Assembly: GCA_963576565.1 (NCBI GenBank)
Contig: OY755042.1
Location: 16,343,272 to 16,407,271 of the forward strand
Reading direction: 5' to 3'
Length of the DNA stretch: 64,000 nucleotides
Source: Aspidapion aeneum
Lineage: Eukaryota > Arthropoda > Insecta > Coleoptera > Brentidae
Shown here: positions 22,766-34,160 of the stretch, in pieces
How the letters are laid out: each line of letters starts with the position of its first letter
How positions within the stretch are numbered: the first letter of the stretch is position 1
Notes under the pieces: generated by a model
The model's database searches: none
What the model saw: the letters and a program-made list of their open reading frames with translations, nothing else
Told to the model about the DNA's origin: nothing
Translations under genes and position numbers: made by a program

Positions 22766-25700
22766 AGTGCGGAGCCTAAGCCACTTTGCATTTTTGCGTA
22801 CCATAATAAAACTTGGCACGAATATAGTACGACACTATAGTATTATTTTACGAAGTGGTGCTTATCCTGAACCCAGTGCAGAGCAAAGATACAGGGTGTT
22901 TTATTTTTAATTGCATCTATCTCATTAAAATTTTCTATAAAATTTAAGTGTAAAGATGGAGCAGTGAAACTTGGCACCGATTATAAGGACATACTTTTAT
23001 TTTTAGTGATAAAAAAATTATACTGCTTTATTTTCTTCCAAGAAATAAAAAATAAATAATTTTTGGTTGGGTATTGAGTAGAAAAAAAATTCCAGGAACT
23101 TAGTTGTGCAAGATAAGGTGTTAAAATTTGATAATGATATAAACACATTGTTTCTCTTTAAAGTCAAAATTGCTGGACGGCTGTGACATATACAGGGTCG
23201 GAGTGTAGGGGGGTTATATTTATTAATTCTAAATTTAAAAAATCTAAAAAGATAGAAGTATTTGGATTTCTTAGACGTAAGGATATTTTCAAAAATATAT
23301 ACAAAATAAAAGATATTTAGTATTTATTTATATTTTACGAAAAAAAAAATAAAAATTAGTTTGATCTGTTAAAAATACAGACTGTTTTTAAAAATAAGCA
23401 AAATTTTTATGATCATTTTAAGTAGTTTTTTTATGACGACGTTACAAATCACTATGGAAAACCGAAAGTCAGCACTTTACAGCAATACTAGCACAGCTTT
23501 TATTTTCTTAAATAAAAATGTTTATATAAAGTGTTAAAAAGTAACTAGACAATAAAGTTTTTTCGTAATTTTTTATTTTAGTGCTGAAAATTCAAATAAC
23601 TCTACATATGTCAAATAAACATCTCATTGCAATCACTATATTCTCGGTTATAAAATAGAGAACGATAAATATCGTTCTCTATTTTTGTAAGAAGTGCTAC
23701 ATCATTAACATTTTCTGAAGATATATACCGTGCTTCATCAACTTTGCTGTCATTTTTACTGTTTTTTTACAATATTTATTGTAGCTACTGCATTAACAAG
23801 AATTTTGCAATGAAACTTGGCACAATTTCTCGGCTTATTATACGCTATTTACAATACTATGCTAGTTCGAAGACCAAAAAGAGTGAAGCCGTTTGAGCTA
23901 GTAAACTAAGTGAATTATATAAAACAAAATAATGCTATAAACACAACACAATTGTGAGTTACAGACTAAACAAAGCGGGGAGAACTGTTGAGTGAACCCT
24001 AAGTTTAAATCTGACTTTTCTAGTAAATTAAGTTAAAACAAAATTGCTAATTAGTCTTACTGACTAGATTGTAATACAATAGACACAGTGTGTTTGACAA
24101 ATAAAAGAAAAAAATTATACGCCATGACCCAAAATTTAGGTTTGTGTAATTTTGTAATATGTTGAAATATACAAGGTGGTACTATAAAAATCATGTAAAA
24201 AGTAGTAGTCTCAAACTTTTGGTTATACTGGTTATGCAGTTTAAGATACCTTCTTAGTTTTACTACCTGTTATAACTAGAGGACCGCCTTTTTTCCATGG
24301 TGTACATTGTTTTATCTCGCTTTGTAATTGTAAGAAAATACAGGGTGTTTCTTTTGTCAATATAATTTTTTTTAATACGTTAAACGTTATTCCCAGCACT
24401 TCTAAAATTAGAAAATATACAGTAGAAAGTTAAAATATTAATCACCTATGAAGCTGTTAGAGACTTTAAAACATACAGGATATTCAAATTAAAGTCGGTT
24501 ATATGTTAACTTTGTTATTACCAAAACTACAAGGTCGGTTAATTAGACAAAATTTTAATATTTTTCCGCTAACTAAATTAGTGGAACAAGATGAAAATTA
24601 ATCGACGCGTCGGTGAGTTATAGTAAAAAAATATTTTTAGAAGATACGCATAGTAGGTATACAGTAAGAGCAGTCCATAAAAAAAATTGATATATAAATA
24701 AAATCTGTCTTATGTCTTTTTCTTCTTAAGTAAAAAGTTATTAATGAAAAACAGTAATTTTAATTGTATAAAAAATATTTTTTACATAATGTGCATTATC
24801 ATTATTTATCAAATATCTATTTAATTATCACTTCCGATAACCAATCTCAAACAGGATGCAATTATGTAATTTTATTAAAAGTGTATGCTTTGGTACCCAA
24901 GAATTGGTAGATTTGTTGTTGTTTTTGTTGTTAAATTATGTTAAAAATTCAAAATTCCAGAAATTTGATTCCGTTTTTACTTTTACTACACTATACTAAG
25001 TTATCAAATTTTATTAAGTTAGGCCTGGTCAGGTATTTTTAATAATCCCTGGTAGATTAAGGTGTCAGTTTTTGACATATCATGTGAACAGTTTGTTTTA
25101 CCTGGAAATCGATACCACACCACTTCAGACGAAAGAAGAATTTATCAATTTATCCCCCTACCTTTTGCTCCCTCTCCCCCTTAAAAAAGAAACCTTATTT
25201 CCAACGTTAAATTTTTATAGATTTTTGAGTTTATAAGCTACATAGCTATAAAGTGAAAGAAACAAAAATTGTACGCGGAACTAGCTTTACTTTAATTTAT
25301 CAATTTTTCCTGACCCACCTCAAGTGCGCCCCTGTATCTTGGCCCTGCACTGCGTTCCATCGCAGCACCACTTATAAAATGGCATTACTAGGTGTCTGGT
25401 ACCTCTGTGCCAAATTTTGTCACAGTACGCGGAAATGCAGACAAGCCCCTAAATTTCCCTCTTAGGCCCCGAACTAGGATACTTATATATTTTCCTTAAA
25501 ACATTCCAGTATAATATTTTAAACCCGGATTGCAGTGATTCCATGGTGACGGTCGTTATGTTTTCTAACATTTTTAAATATCTGTGATTATCAGCTTAAT
25601 AATCTATGATCGAAATTATTATTTTCTATATAGGTATACAAAATAAACAAATTTGTTCTATTATTCTCCATTAGCAGCATCTTTTGGATCGTTCCTCGTA

Positions 25701-26067
25701 TTGCACTTTCAAGCTTAAATCTTGTTACATAGGCTACAAGTAATTCGCGTAGCTTCACAACTAGGGCCCAGATTCTATGTACTGCCGAATTTCTTTCAAT
25801 TTTTCGGAATTAGTAGACGACATAACATATCGCATATTATACAGCGCACATACTTTGTACCCAGACACGCGTTGCTTATGCCGTCCTCCCGGTCAGAGGC
25901 GACCGACACCCATTGCGGATTAAGATTAGCCCTCCTCTGTCTATAAAACATGCGGAATTTAAGTACGTAAAAGAACGGCAACGTTGGCGAAATTTTCGAT
26001 TTATTGGGACTATCAGCCTGGAATTTGAAATAAGCACCGATTAATCGAGGGCTGCCATATTTTTTAC
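22766..26067. other. Intron interior with unclassified repeats
   Basis: No coding region is supported. The phrase AAACTTGGCAC recurs (about 22809, 22966, 23814) and ACAGGGTGTTT-like sequence occurs near 22890 and 24342, suggesting decayed TIR elements. GGGCCCAGATTCTATGTACT at about 25764 resembles sequence near 36420-36520, which may be a SINE. One perfect palindrome lies at 23655-23682. Confidence 0.4.
23655..23682. repeat. Perfect 28-bp palindrome
   Basis: Two 13-bp arms, ATAGAGAACGATA and TATCGTTCTCTAT, separated by AA. No further context identifies it. Confidence 0.75.
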
Positions 26068-26075
26068 ATTGTTGG

Positions 26076-26254
26076 CAGTGGCGTATATAGAAAAAAAAAT
26101 TAGGGGTAATCCCGATACAGTTTTGGGGGGGGGGGAGCGAGACCCCATGAGGCTGTATTTTATGCTATTTTATGTTTGTATTCATAAAAAATGTGGAAAA
26201 TATCTCAAAAAATCTTAGCTTAGGGGGGGGGCGCCCCCCTTATATACGCCACTG
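26076..26254. mobile_element. hAT-type MITE with 8-bp target duplication (179 bp)
   Basis: Termini CAGTGGCGTATATAG and TATATACGCCACTG are inverted copies. ATTGTTGG flanks both sides exactly (26068-26075, 26255-26262). The interior has G runs and no coding capacity. It lies in the EcKinase intron. Confidence 0.88.
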
Positions 26255-26510
26255 ATTGTTGGCATTTCTGATCTTAGGGCCCCTCACATCTACTTTTTGA
26301 AATATAAAAAATTATAAATTTCACTAAATTTAGGTTGGACAGTAAACTAAGTTTGATTTTTTTTTAAAATATTTCTTATAAAAGAAAAAAATTGCAAATC
26401 TACATTAAAATATAACTAAACTAGAGTTTTTGTGCAAATTTTTGAAATAGTTGTTGTTTTAATATTTCTTTAAATAAATTAATATTTTTTAGTCAAATAT
26501 TTAATCAGTA

Positions 26511-27370
26511 CCGTGACATGGGGTGACTTGATTTCAATAAATGCCTGCTTAAAAATTTTATCAATGAAATTTGAAGGAAGCCAAAATTGGTTTAGATTAC
26601 TTTCGACCTGCAGGAATAGTTTTAGCTATAATGGATTATTATAACTCGACGTATTTCTGAGAAAAAAAAATTTATGTGTCATTTTCAAGTCTCCCGCGCA
26701 ATGGGGTCACTTTATAGCTTAAAATGATTTTCACTGTTGTTTCATTTGTAGCCGCTTGAGGGGCTAAATGAAAATCGGAGGTAATAGGTTTTTATTTTAG
26801 TTCTTTGCAAAACTAATTTTTATGATTAAAAAACCGTTAAAAGTGATTATAAAAAATATTTACTGATTATAAGTCATTATTGGCTAACAAAATCTAAAAT
26901 TCTAATAACTTCTTCTTGTCCTCTTCGTAAGGTCGTAGAGCGGTCTTTTATAGTTTCGCACTATTTTTCAAGTCGCCCCTGAAAAGGATTAAAAAACAAA
27001 TTAGCACGCCACTGGAAAAACTAACGTAACTTGGCAAGATTTTTCTCTGTATATTTCATGACCAAAAAATGCCGGAAATGAAAAAAGTAAGAGGTAAATC
27101 TGAAAGCAAAACATATCATCTCCACACTTGAAAGTATTAAGCCTATAAAAACTTACTTTTTTACCCTTTTAAATCAAAAGCCTCCAGCTATAGCACGTCA
27201 CGCTTATTTATAAACATGAAACCTTCTGACACATTGCCGACGCACGTGCTACTAATTGGCGGTAGTTTGAAAGTTATCGCGCTTGCCGTTAGGCGCCAGG
27301 CGCAGCGTATGTATAAAAAACTCTTCATATTTCAAGTCCCCCCCGGTTTCCAAGTCGCCCCATGTCACGG
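26511..27370. mobile_element. 860-bp TIR element with TA flanks
   Basis: CCGTGACATGGGGTGACTTG at the left and CAAGTCGCCCCATGTCACGG at the right are inverted with one mismatch, and TA lies on both sides. CAAGTC(G/T)CCC-type motifs also occur inside, as possible transposase-binding repeats. Non-coding, in the EcKinase intron. Confidence 0.82.
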
Positions 27371-27633
27371 TACCGATTTAAGAACAAAAATAAATAAAAT
27401 GTGTTACATCCTAAAAGGTAGGTACGTAGTTTTAAGCCGTTTTTTGCGTATAGCTTTGACCTAAGCTTAACATGACCGAGATGACCCTCCTGTATTAAAA
27501 CTGAGGAGCCGGCACTGGAGAAAGGTTAAAAAAATCAGATTTTTTGCGTTATGTAAAAAATGGATGGCCCTTCTTTACAAGGACAAAACAAAAGTTATCC
27601 ATGAGATATACAAGAATATTTTAAAGAAATATT

Positions 27634-28942
27634 CAGGGTGGTCCAGGTTAAAGTACATTAGTTTTAATAGCTGATAGAACGTCGAACAAAAAGCAGAGTT
27701 TCAGAAGAAAACTTTTTTAAAAAACGTTTCCTAACAAAGATACAGGGTGTCAAACTTTTAGAAAAAACATGGTTTTTTCGTCATAACTTTTAAACCGTTA
27801 CATCGATTTCCACTAAATTTTGTACACAGACTACTATGGTACATCTCTAAGTAACTATTGTATTTGTTTTCTAAAATTCTCCAGTGGCGTAGATATTGGG
27901 GTTGGGCACCCCATTTTACCCTCCCAATCATTGGCGGCACTAAAAGGTTTAAAAAAAAGTACATTTGTAAAATTTTGATTTTTGGCTTAGTTTTTGAGGC
28001 ATTTAAATAAATTTAAAGTTTTGTAAGCACGAAGAGTCCCAGTGGCGTGGCCACTAAGATCACCTGAGATTACGCCGTCAGACTTTAGTAATATTCATAA
28101 AACGACAGTAGAAACACGCGAAGAACCATAGGAACATGTTGAAGAGGCGTGCCGTCAGCTTAAGGAAAGTCGTCACCAAGTCTTAAGTGCAACTAATTCC
28201 GTGGCTAAAAGACTTTAAAAATGCATTGAAGTCGGTGGATTTCAATTTGGAAACTTACTCTAGAAATCAATTTATCTATTATTTGTTAGTTTTTAGAAGT
28301 TTTTTGTTGCTAAATTAAAACAGAAATTAAAAAAAATAATTTTATTTTTAGAAAAGGCAGTGGCGCCAAAGATTGGGAGGGTACAATGGGTTGCCTACCC
28401 CCAATAATTACGCCACTGGTCAATTTCTTAAAACAAATTTAATTGCTTCTTAGAGAGTTTCTACGTTAGTCTTTGTCAGAAATTTAGTGAAAATCGATCT
28501 TGTTTATTTCATCTAGTAATGGCTTGATTTTTAACGTGCTTACATCACTTTATATTTATTTAAATATCTCAAAAACTAAGCCAAAAATCAAAATTTTGTA
28601 AAAGCACTTTTTTTGCTAAATTAAACAGGCAATAATAAAAAGAATTCTATTTTTAAAACATTCAGTGGCGCCAAAGATTGGGAGGGTAAAATGGGGTGCC
28701 TACCCCCAATATCTACGCCACTGGAACATTTTAGAAAACCAATACAATCATTGGAGATGTACGAGTATAGTATGTGTACGAAATTTAGTGAAAATCGATG
28801 TAACGGTTTAAAACTTTGACACCCTGTATATTTTTAGGTTAGTTAGGTAACGTTTTTTTAAAAGTTTTGTTATGAAACTCTACGTTTTGTTCGACGTTCT
28901 ATCGCCTATTAAAATTAATGTACTTTAACCTGGAGCACCCTG
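27634..28942. mobile_element. 1.3-kb foldback with mariner-like CAGGGTG ends
   Basis: Left CAGGGTGGTCCAGGTTAAAG and right CTTTAACCTGGAGCACCCTG are near-inverse. The arms (about 27634-27965 and 28563-28942) include a second, inner CAGGGTGTCA about 110 bp from the left tip and its inverse about 116 bp from the right tip. About 60-bp blocks of CAGTGGCGTAGATATTGGGG type are embedded in each arm, with a third copy near 28363. The layout mirrors the mariner at 30601-33140. No transposase. Confidence 0.75.
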
Positions 28943-29048
28943 TATACTCAAACATTTTAAAATGTATCCCGATTTAGAAAAAAAATTTCCGTGCTAAACT
29001 GCATGCATCTTGTTTGCTTAAAAAGATTAAAGTTGACGTCTATTTTAG

Positions 29049-29495
29049 AAAGAAAATACACACAGAAAAAATCCTTCAAAAGTGGTTCTTCTAGACTTTC
29101 AAGTTTCTACAATAACTAGTCCAGTATACGATCTATCTTACCATTTATATTCCGTTACACCAGCTGAAGACGTCAAAAATATTAATAAAATGTTACAAAT
29201 TTATTACGAATTCTTGTCAGACAGAATTCGACAATTGGGAAGTGATCCTTCCAAAGTATTTCCTTTTGCTATTTTGATGGAACAATGGAAAAAGTGTTGT
29301 ATAATAGGATTTTGTTTGTTTGCCGCACTACTTCCTATATCAATGATTGATAAAGATAAAGCGGCTTCTAGTGTACATGAGTTTAATGGAGATTTAGCAA
29401 AGAGCATGATAGGTTCGCTTCAAACCAATGAAAAGGAAATAATTTTTAAGAAAGCCATATGCGTTGTCAAGCATGTACTTGGGTTATACGATTAA
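29049..29495 (+). CDS. EcKinase/CHK-kinase-like protein, exon 2 (terminal)
   Basis: This exon supplies the last 148 residues. The acceptor TATTTTAG ends at 29048, and the first codon AAA continues in phase 0 from exon 1, so the joined protein is about 414 residues. VVLLDFQVS carries the DFQ metal-binding aspartate (about D282), and SPVYDLSYHL is the conserved P-x-x-DL block of the family. The rest is the helical C-lobe, ending GLYD before TAA. The fit of phase, motif order and spacing makes the link to exon 1 strong although 10.6 kb lie between them. The 3' untranslated region is short before a hAT-type element begins at 29578; I see no canonical AATAAA in the gap. Confidence 0.87.
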   Translation, partial: KENTHRKNPSKVVLLDFQVSTITSPVYDLSYHLYSVTPAEDVKNINKMLQIYYEFLSDRIRQLGSDPSKVFPFAILMEQWKKCCIIGFCLFAALLPISMIDKDKAASSVHEFNGDLAKSMIGSLQTNEKEIIFKKAICVVKHVLGLYD

Positions 29496-29577
29496 TTATG
29501 ACGTCGACATAAGATGCTTAAATTACTACTTATTATATTCTATTATAAAAAGAATGTTTTGGAAAAAAGATGCACGA

Positions 29578-30270
29578 CAGCGGCGGCTCTTGTCAATACA
29601 AGATGGTAGTTCCAGAATTTTAAGTAGGTAAAAAAAAATCGGGGCTCCCAAATGTTTACCCACAAGTCATTACAAAACATACCTTCTACTACTTACTATG
29701 TTTGAGGATTTTAATTCTATATTTTTTTAAAGAAACTTAACAATGCCCACCCGAGTTGCGCCATGAAATGACTCAAAATTGATCAAAAAATTTTGCTGAA
29801 ATAATTGAAATGTATTGTAAAGGGCGTAAATTAAAACATCCATGAAATGAAAGCACAAAAACAATGCGAGTAATAAGACTAACTGATGGCCTGTGCCAGG
29901 CACAAAATTTTGATTTTTCCTATTTAAACAACGCCAAAATGCCCAACATTGGTCCTATCACTGTGGCTCATATAGGCTGCAGATAAAATATATATCTATT
30001 GGAAGGAGCCAAGAGAATAGTGGCAGCGTGTTCAACGCTGCTTTGGGTTTTAGTGGGTGGCCCATGCAGCGCGTCGCCGTCGCCTCGAGTCGGAGTCAGA
30101 GTTTGATCCAGTGCATTGCACAGGGCTACGAATTTTATATAATATATAAATGAAAAAGGAATGCATAAAATAAAAACCAATAAAGATGTTTAAAAAATAA
30201 AAAAACGAGTTTTTGCAGAAAAATACGGTAGTGCCATGCCTCCGTGGCACTACCTCACGAATCGCCACTA
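29578..30270. mobile_element. hAT-type non-autonomous element just 3' of the EcKinase gene
   Basis: Left end CAGCGGCGGCTCTTG and right end ACGAATCGCCACTA are diverged inverted copies. ATGCACGA is exactly duplicated on both sides (29570-29577, 30271-30278). The interior includes a hairpin GGTAGTGCCA...TGGCACTACC (30227-30254). No transposase. Confidence 0.8.
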
Positions 30271-30302
30271 ATGCACGATAACGAAATACCATACTAACCC
30301 AC

Positions 30303-30505
30303 TGAGTTTTCTTTCCAATACCTACATGATGTTCTTACCATTTGTACTCCGTTATACTTTTGTCAGATAAATTACGAGAATTAGAAAGTGAGCCTTCCGA
30401 AGTGTTTCCTTTTGGTGTGCCTCAATACTTTCCGTCGATAAAAATCAGGCGGTTTCTGGTATGCATGAGATAAATGAAGATATAGCAATGGCGCTTGCCT
30501 GTTAG
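30303..30505 (+). pseudogene. Relic of an EcKinase terminal exon
   Basis: Three blocks align in order with exon 2 of the upstream gene. TTCTTACCATTTGTACTCCG matches about 29138-29154. TTTTGTCAGATAAATTACG through CCTTCCGAAGTGTTTCC matches about 29213-29270. ATAAAAATCAGGCGGTTTCT through GAAGATATAGCAATGG matches about 29352-29402. Two deletions of several tens of bases separate the blocks, and frame is lost. It is the remnant of a tandem duplicate; no exon 1 partner is visible. A hAT-type element now lies between it and the intact gene. Confidence 0.7.
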
Positions 30506-30600
30506 GGCGAAAGCGCTATATCCCCCTAGGACGAAAGGAAATCCAACTTATCCAAAATGAAAATGTATTATGTTATTCAATCATGTAATTTTTAATTATA

Positions 30601-33140
30601 CAGGGTGACCCGATCTTAAGGGACCAAACTTTACCAACGTGTTGGGCGTTCAAAAATAATTAAAAAAAGTCTATACAACATAGGTCGAAAACTGCTTTGT
30701 AAAGAAAATACAGGGTGTCAAAGTTTTCTTAAAAAAAACGAAAAAAATTATTATCTAGAAAACTACCCTGGACAACAACTTTAAATTTGGTACAGAATAA
30801 AGGTTAATAGAGCTGCATACTTTTCTTTGTAAAGCAACAATGTAGGCCCGCCACGGGCGTGCGCACGGGTGGTGAATTTTTGAAGAAAAAAATGATACGC
30901 CAATGGATTTTTTTAAATTTTAAATTATTTTTGAGTTCACTGTCCAATTTAAGTAAAAAAATGTCACCTTACTTTTTTTCGTACAATGCTTCATTGTGAA
31001 GAAAAAAATTGAAAATGTTTAAATTTGTTGCAAAAAAAATAAAATAATTAAGCCAATAAATTTTTTAAATTAAAGAAACTACACAAATAAATGGATTATT
31101 ATTTATTAATTTAAAAACGCTTCAAAATGGTTGCCCCTCACTTCAATGCATTTAGTACATCTTCGTCGAACTGCTCTGGTAGCAGCAGCAATTTGTGCTG
31201 GAGTTATGGCTCTGCAACAAGCTTGGATTGATGCCTGTTTCTTGGTGGGTTTCTGTACACCATTTCTTTCAAAGTACCCCAAAGAAAAAAATCTAGGGGG
31301 GTGAGGTCGGGTGACCTAGCAGGCCAAGCCGTTGGGCCCCCTCTACCTATCCATCGGTTAGGATAATTATTGTTTAGCCAATCACGCACTTCTATGCCAA
31401 AATGGGCTGGGCACCCATCCAATTGGAATTACATTCTTCTTCGGGTAAGAATGGGTAGCTCATCCAAGTAATTAAACAAATGATTTTGAAGCAAATCCAA
31501 AAAAACTTGTGCATTTACTCTGTGTGGCAAAAAATGGGGTCCTATGAGAGAATTCCCAATTAACCCTACCCACACATTAAGACTAAACCTATTTTGAAAA
31601 TTATCTTCGACCATTGCGTGAGGATTTGCATGTGCCCAAAGGTGGGTATTATGAATGTTAAATATCCCACATCGTGTAAACATGGCTTCATCCGTCCACA
31701 AAATGAATTGTGAAACGTTTCTGTCAACTTCAATGGCATGCGAAAACCATTCACAAAATTGGATACGCCTTTCTGCATCTCCAGGAAGTAATTCTTGGGT
31801 ACGCGATAAATGAAAAGCACGTCTACCGTCAAACTTCAACGTTCTTCGGATGATTTCTCTTGGAATGCGCAACTCGTTAGAAGCTCTTCTCACGCTTGTT
31901 GATGGGTCGTTGTCAAAATGAGCCAAAATTGCATTCTGTCGTCCTGGAGCATGATTGTTCTCTTGATCTCTTATTCCATGAAAAGTTACTGTTTGTCTTA
32001 AATTCTGGTGTACTCTTTGAAATACTCTCTGATGTGGAAGGCGTCTATTGGGAAATGCTTCGGCGTATAACATTCTGGCTGCACGAGAATTTCCAGCTGC
32101 ACGTCCATAATAAAAATGAATATCAGCATATTCTACATTTGTAAAATTTAACGGCATTATGTATCAGGTTTTAATATTACAAATGCTTTAAAATAAAAAG
32201 ACAAATTTTGACAAGTGTAATAACAACCAAACAAAGAAGTCTAACAACCGTCAAAATAAAGAACTTAAAAAGTGAACTGAACGTGAACAAAAATTTACCA
32301 CCTACTACTAATTTACTTATTACCTTATTTAAAAATTTTTTACTAGCTTTGACTTTTTTATGGGATTTACGAAAAATGCTGTTTTTTGTTTTTTTTTATT
32401 GGTAAAATCTTTAGGTGCAGATAAAACGATTTTTATTTTTAACTTTAAGACGACGCATCCTACAAAAAAAAGCAAAGAGACATTTTTTAACCTAAATTAG
32501 ACTGTGAATTCAAAAGTTAATTTAAAACAAAAAAAAACCATTGGCGTAACATGTTTTCTTCAAATAATCTAACCACCCGTGCGCACGCCCCTGGCAAACC
32601 AAAATTTTTGCTTTATAAAGAAAAGTGTGCAGCTCTATTAAATTAAAGAATCCAGTTATGTAGTTTCTTCAATTCAATAACTTAATTATTTTATTTTTTT
32701 TGCAACAAATTTAAACATTTTCAATTTTTTTCTCCACAATGAAGCATTGTACGAAAAAAAGTAAGGTGACATTTTTTTACTTAAATTGGACAGTGAATTT
32801 AAAAATAATTTAAAATTTAAAAAAATCCTTTGGCGTATCATTTTTTTCTTCAAAAATTCTAAAAGTCACCATCCGTGCGCACGCCCGTGGCGGGCCTACA
32901 TTGTTGTTTTATAAAGAAAAGTATGCAGCTCTATTAACCTTTATTCTGTACCAAATTTGAAGTTGTTGTCCAAGGTAGTTTTCTAGATAATAATTTTTTT
33001 CGTTTTTTTAAAGAAAACTTTGACACCCTGTATTTTCTTTACAAAGCATTTTTCGACCTATGTTGTATAGACTTTTTTTAATTATTTTTGAACGCTCAAC
33101 ACGCTGGTAAAGTTTGGTCCCTTAAGATCGGGTCACCCTG
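30601..33140 (-). mobile_element. DD41D (rosa-like) mariner with very long terminal repeats
   Basis: It starts CAGGGTGACCCGATCTTAAG and ends with the inverse, with TA on both sides (30599-30600, 33141-33142). The arms remain alignable for nearly 500 bp (to about 31080 and 32640), far longer than the ~30 bp of standard mariners. An inner CAGGGTGTCA lies 110 bp from each tip. The transposase is on the minus strand. The third catalytic residue spacing of 41 places it with the rosa-type mariners. Confidence 0.88.
31106..32157 (-). pseudogene. DD41D mariner transposase with one stop and one frameshift
   Basis: ATG at 32157 opens about 242 residues: an N-terminal helix-turn-helix DNA-binding half, then FILWTDEAMF with catalytic D156. 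A TAA at 31429-31431 interrupts the frame. The same frame resumes at once with FQLDGCPAHFG (D247) and RSPDLTPLDFFLWG (D289); 41 residues lie between the second and third aspartates. The frame then ends early near 31204. The expected C-terminal block (RRRCTKCIEVRGNHFEAF) is in another frame ending at the TAA at 31106-31108, so a small indel lies near 31225-31240. Otherwise the gene looks complete and recent. It cuts and pastes TA-flanked elements; related non-autonomous elements nearby may have depended on active copies elsewhere. Confidence 0.85.
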
Positions 33141-33142
33141 TA

Positions 33143-33417
33143 GAGATATTATATTTTATGTCTAAAATTTATAAAAGCCTGTTACTGCATTTCGAACTAA
33201 CTGACTTAATATGAAAATCAAACAATGCATGTGCAAGGGGTGCCCTGGGGCCCGGGCCCCCTCAAGCCCCAGATTTGTTTAGATATTTTCCACATATTTC
33301 ATGAATAAAAATATAAAATAGTACAAAATACGACATGATCAAGGGCCCCCCTCGCCCCAAGAGGCCTCGTCCCCCCTCCCCCAAGACATATTCTTGGGTG
33401 CGCCACTGTTTCATGGG
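33143..33417. other. Non-coding, G/C-rich MITE-like end
   Basis: Contains runs of C and G and a GGGTGCGCCACTG terminus at about 33398-33410, resembling the right end of the hAT-type MITEs. No matching left end was found. Confidence 0.35.
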
Positions 33418-33418
33418 T

Positions 33419-34160
33419 ATAATCGGGTAAAAAGAAGTTTTTGTTTCTCTCATATTTTATTCCGTGGGTAGCTCGAAAGCTTTGTTCGCATCTTATAAAT
33501 ATATGTCGAATTTTCACGACACTGGTGGTCCAGCTGATTTTTGTTAGATATGATATGAACAACTAATATTTTTTGAATTTTTTAAAAACTTAGGTAATTT
33601 TTCCATTATATTTTAGTATATTCTTACAAAATAATATTTTTCAGACATACCAGTTGTTATTTTTTTTAGCCCGCTTCATTTCTCTTTACAAAAAAGTTAA
33701 AATTCGAAGAAAATAATGTGTTCGTTTCAGCTTCAAAAATAATCCGCTGACCTACATCTTTCTTTACTTCCCAAGTCCTCGGTTCACCTTTGATACTAAA
33801 CGATCACATTCAGTTTGACTTGTAGTTTAAGTATTGTTTAATAGAAAATAAAGCGGGCTAAAAAAAATAACGACAATAAGTCTAGAAAATTATATTTTTT
33901 AAGGATGTACCAGAAAACAGTGGGAAAATTGCCTTAGTTTTCAAAAAATTGAAAATATATTATTAGTTCCGTTGTTCATTATCATATCTAACTTTTGTTT
34001 ACACAAATCAGCTGGACCACCAGTGACGTGAAAAATTCCACCAACCATGGTCCAAGATCATATGGACACCTAATAAGTGAGGTTAAGCTTTCGAGCTACC
34101 CACGGAAAAATATGAAAAAACTTCTTTTTACCCGATTAGCCACGAAAACTTGTTTGATTT
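33419..34160. mobile_element. 740-bp foldback element
   Basis: The left arm (ATCGGGTAAAAAGAAGTTTT, CCGTGGGTAGCTCGAAAGCT, GGTGGTCCAGCTGATTT, TTTTTTAGCCCGCTT) is repeated inverted at 33850-34150. A further stretch resembling one end (GGTTAGCCACGAAAACTTG) occurs at about 37422-37440. Non-coding. Confidence 0.7.

Noticed and set aside
24000..26000. Possible extra EcKinase exons inside the intron
   Set aside because: Exons 1 and 2 join in phase with all motifs in order, and the short frames here have no kinase-like sequence.
30050..30292. 80-residue arginine-rich minus-strand frame
   Set aside because: It lies inside the 29578-30270 hAT-type element and reads GC-rich terminal sequence; no domain.
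31566..32144. Frames overlapping the mariner transposase on both strands
   Set aside because: They are shadows of the transposase, which has the conserved DDD residues.
33262..33562. Minus-strand frames of 63 and 87 residues with glycine runs
   Set aside because: They read through G/C homopolymer sequence of MITE type and a foldback arm; no domain.
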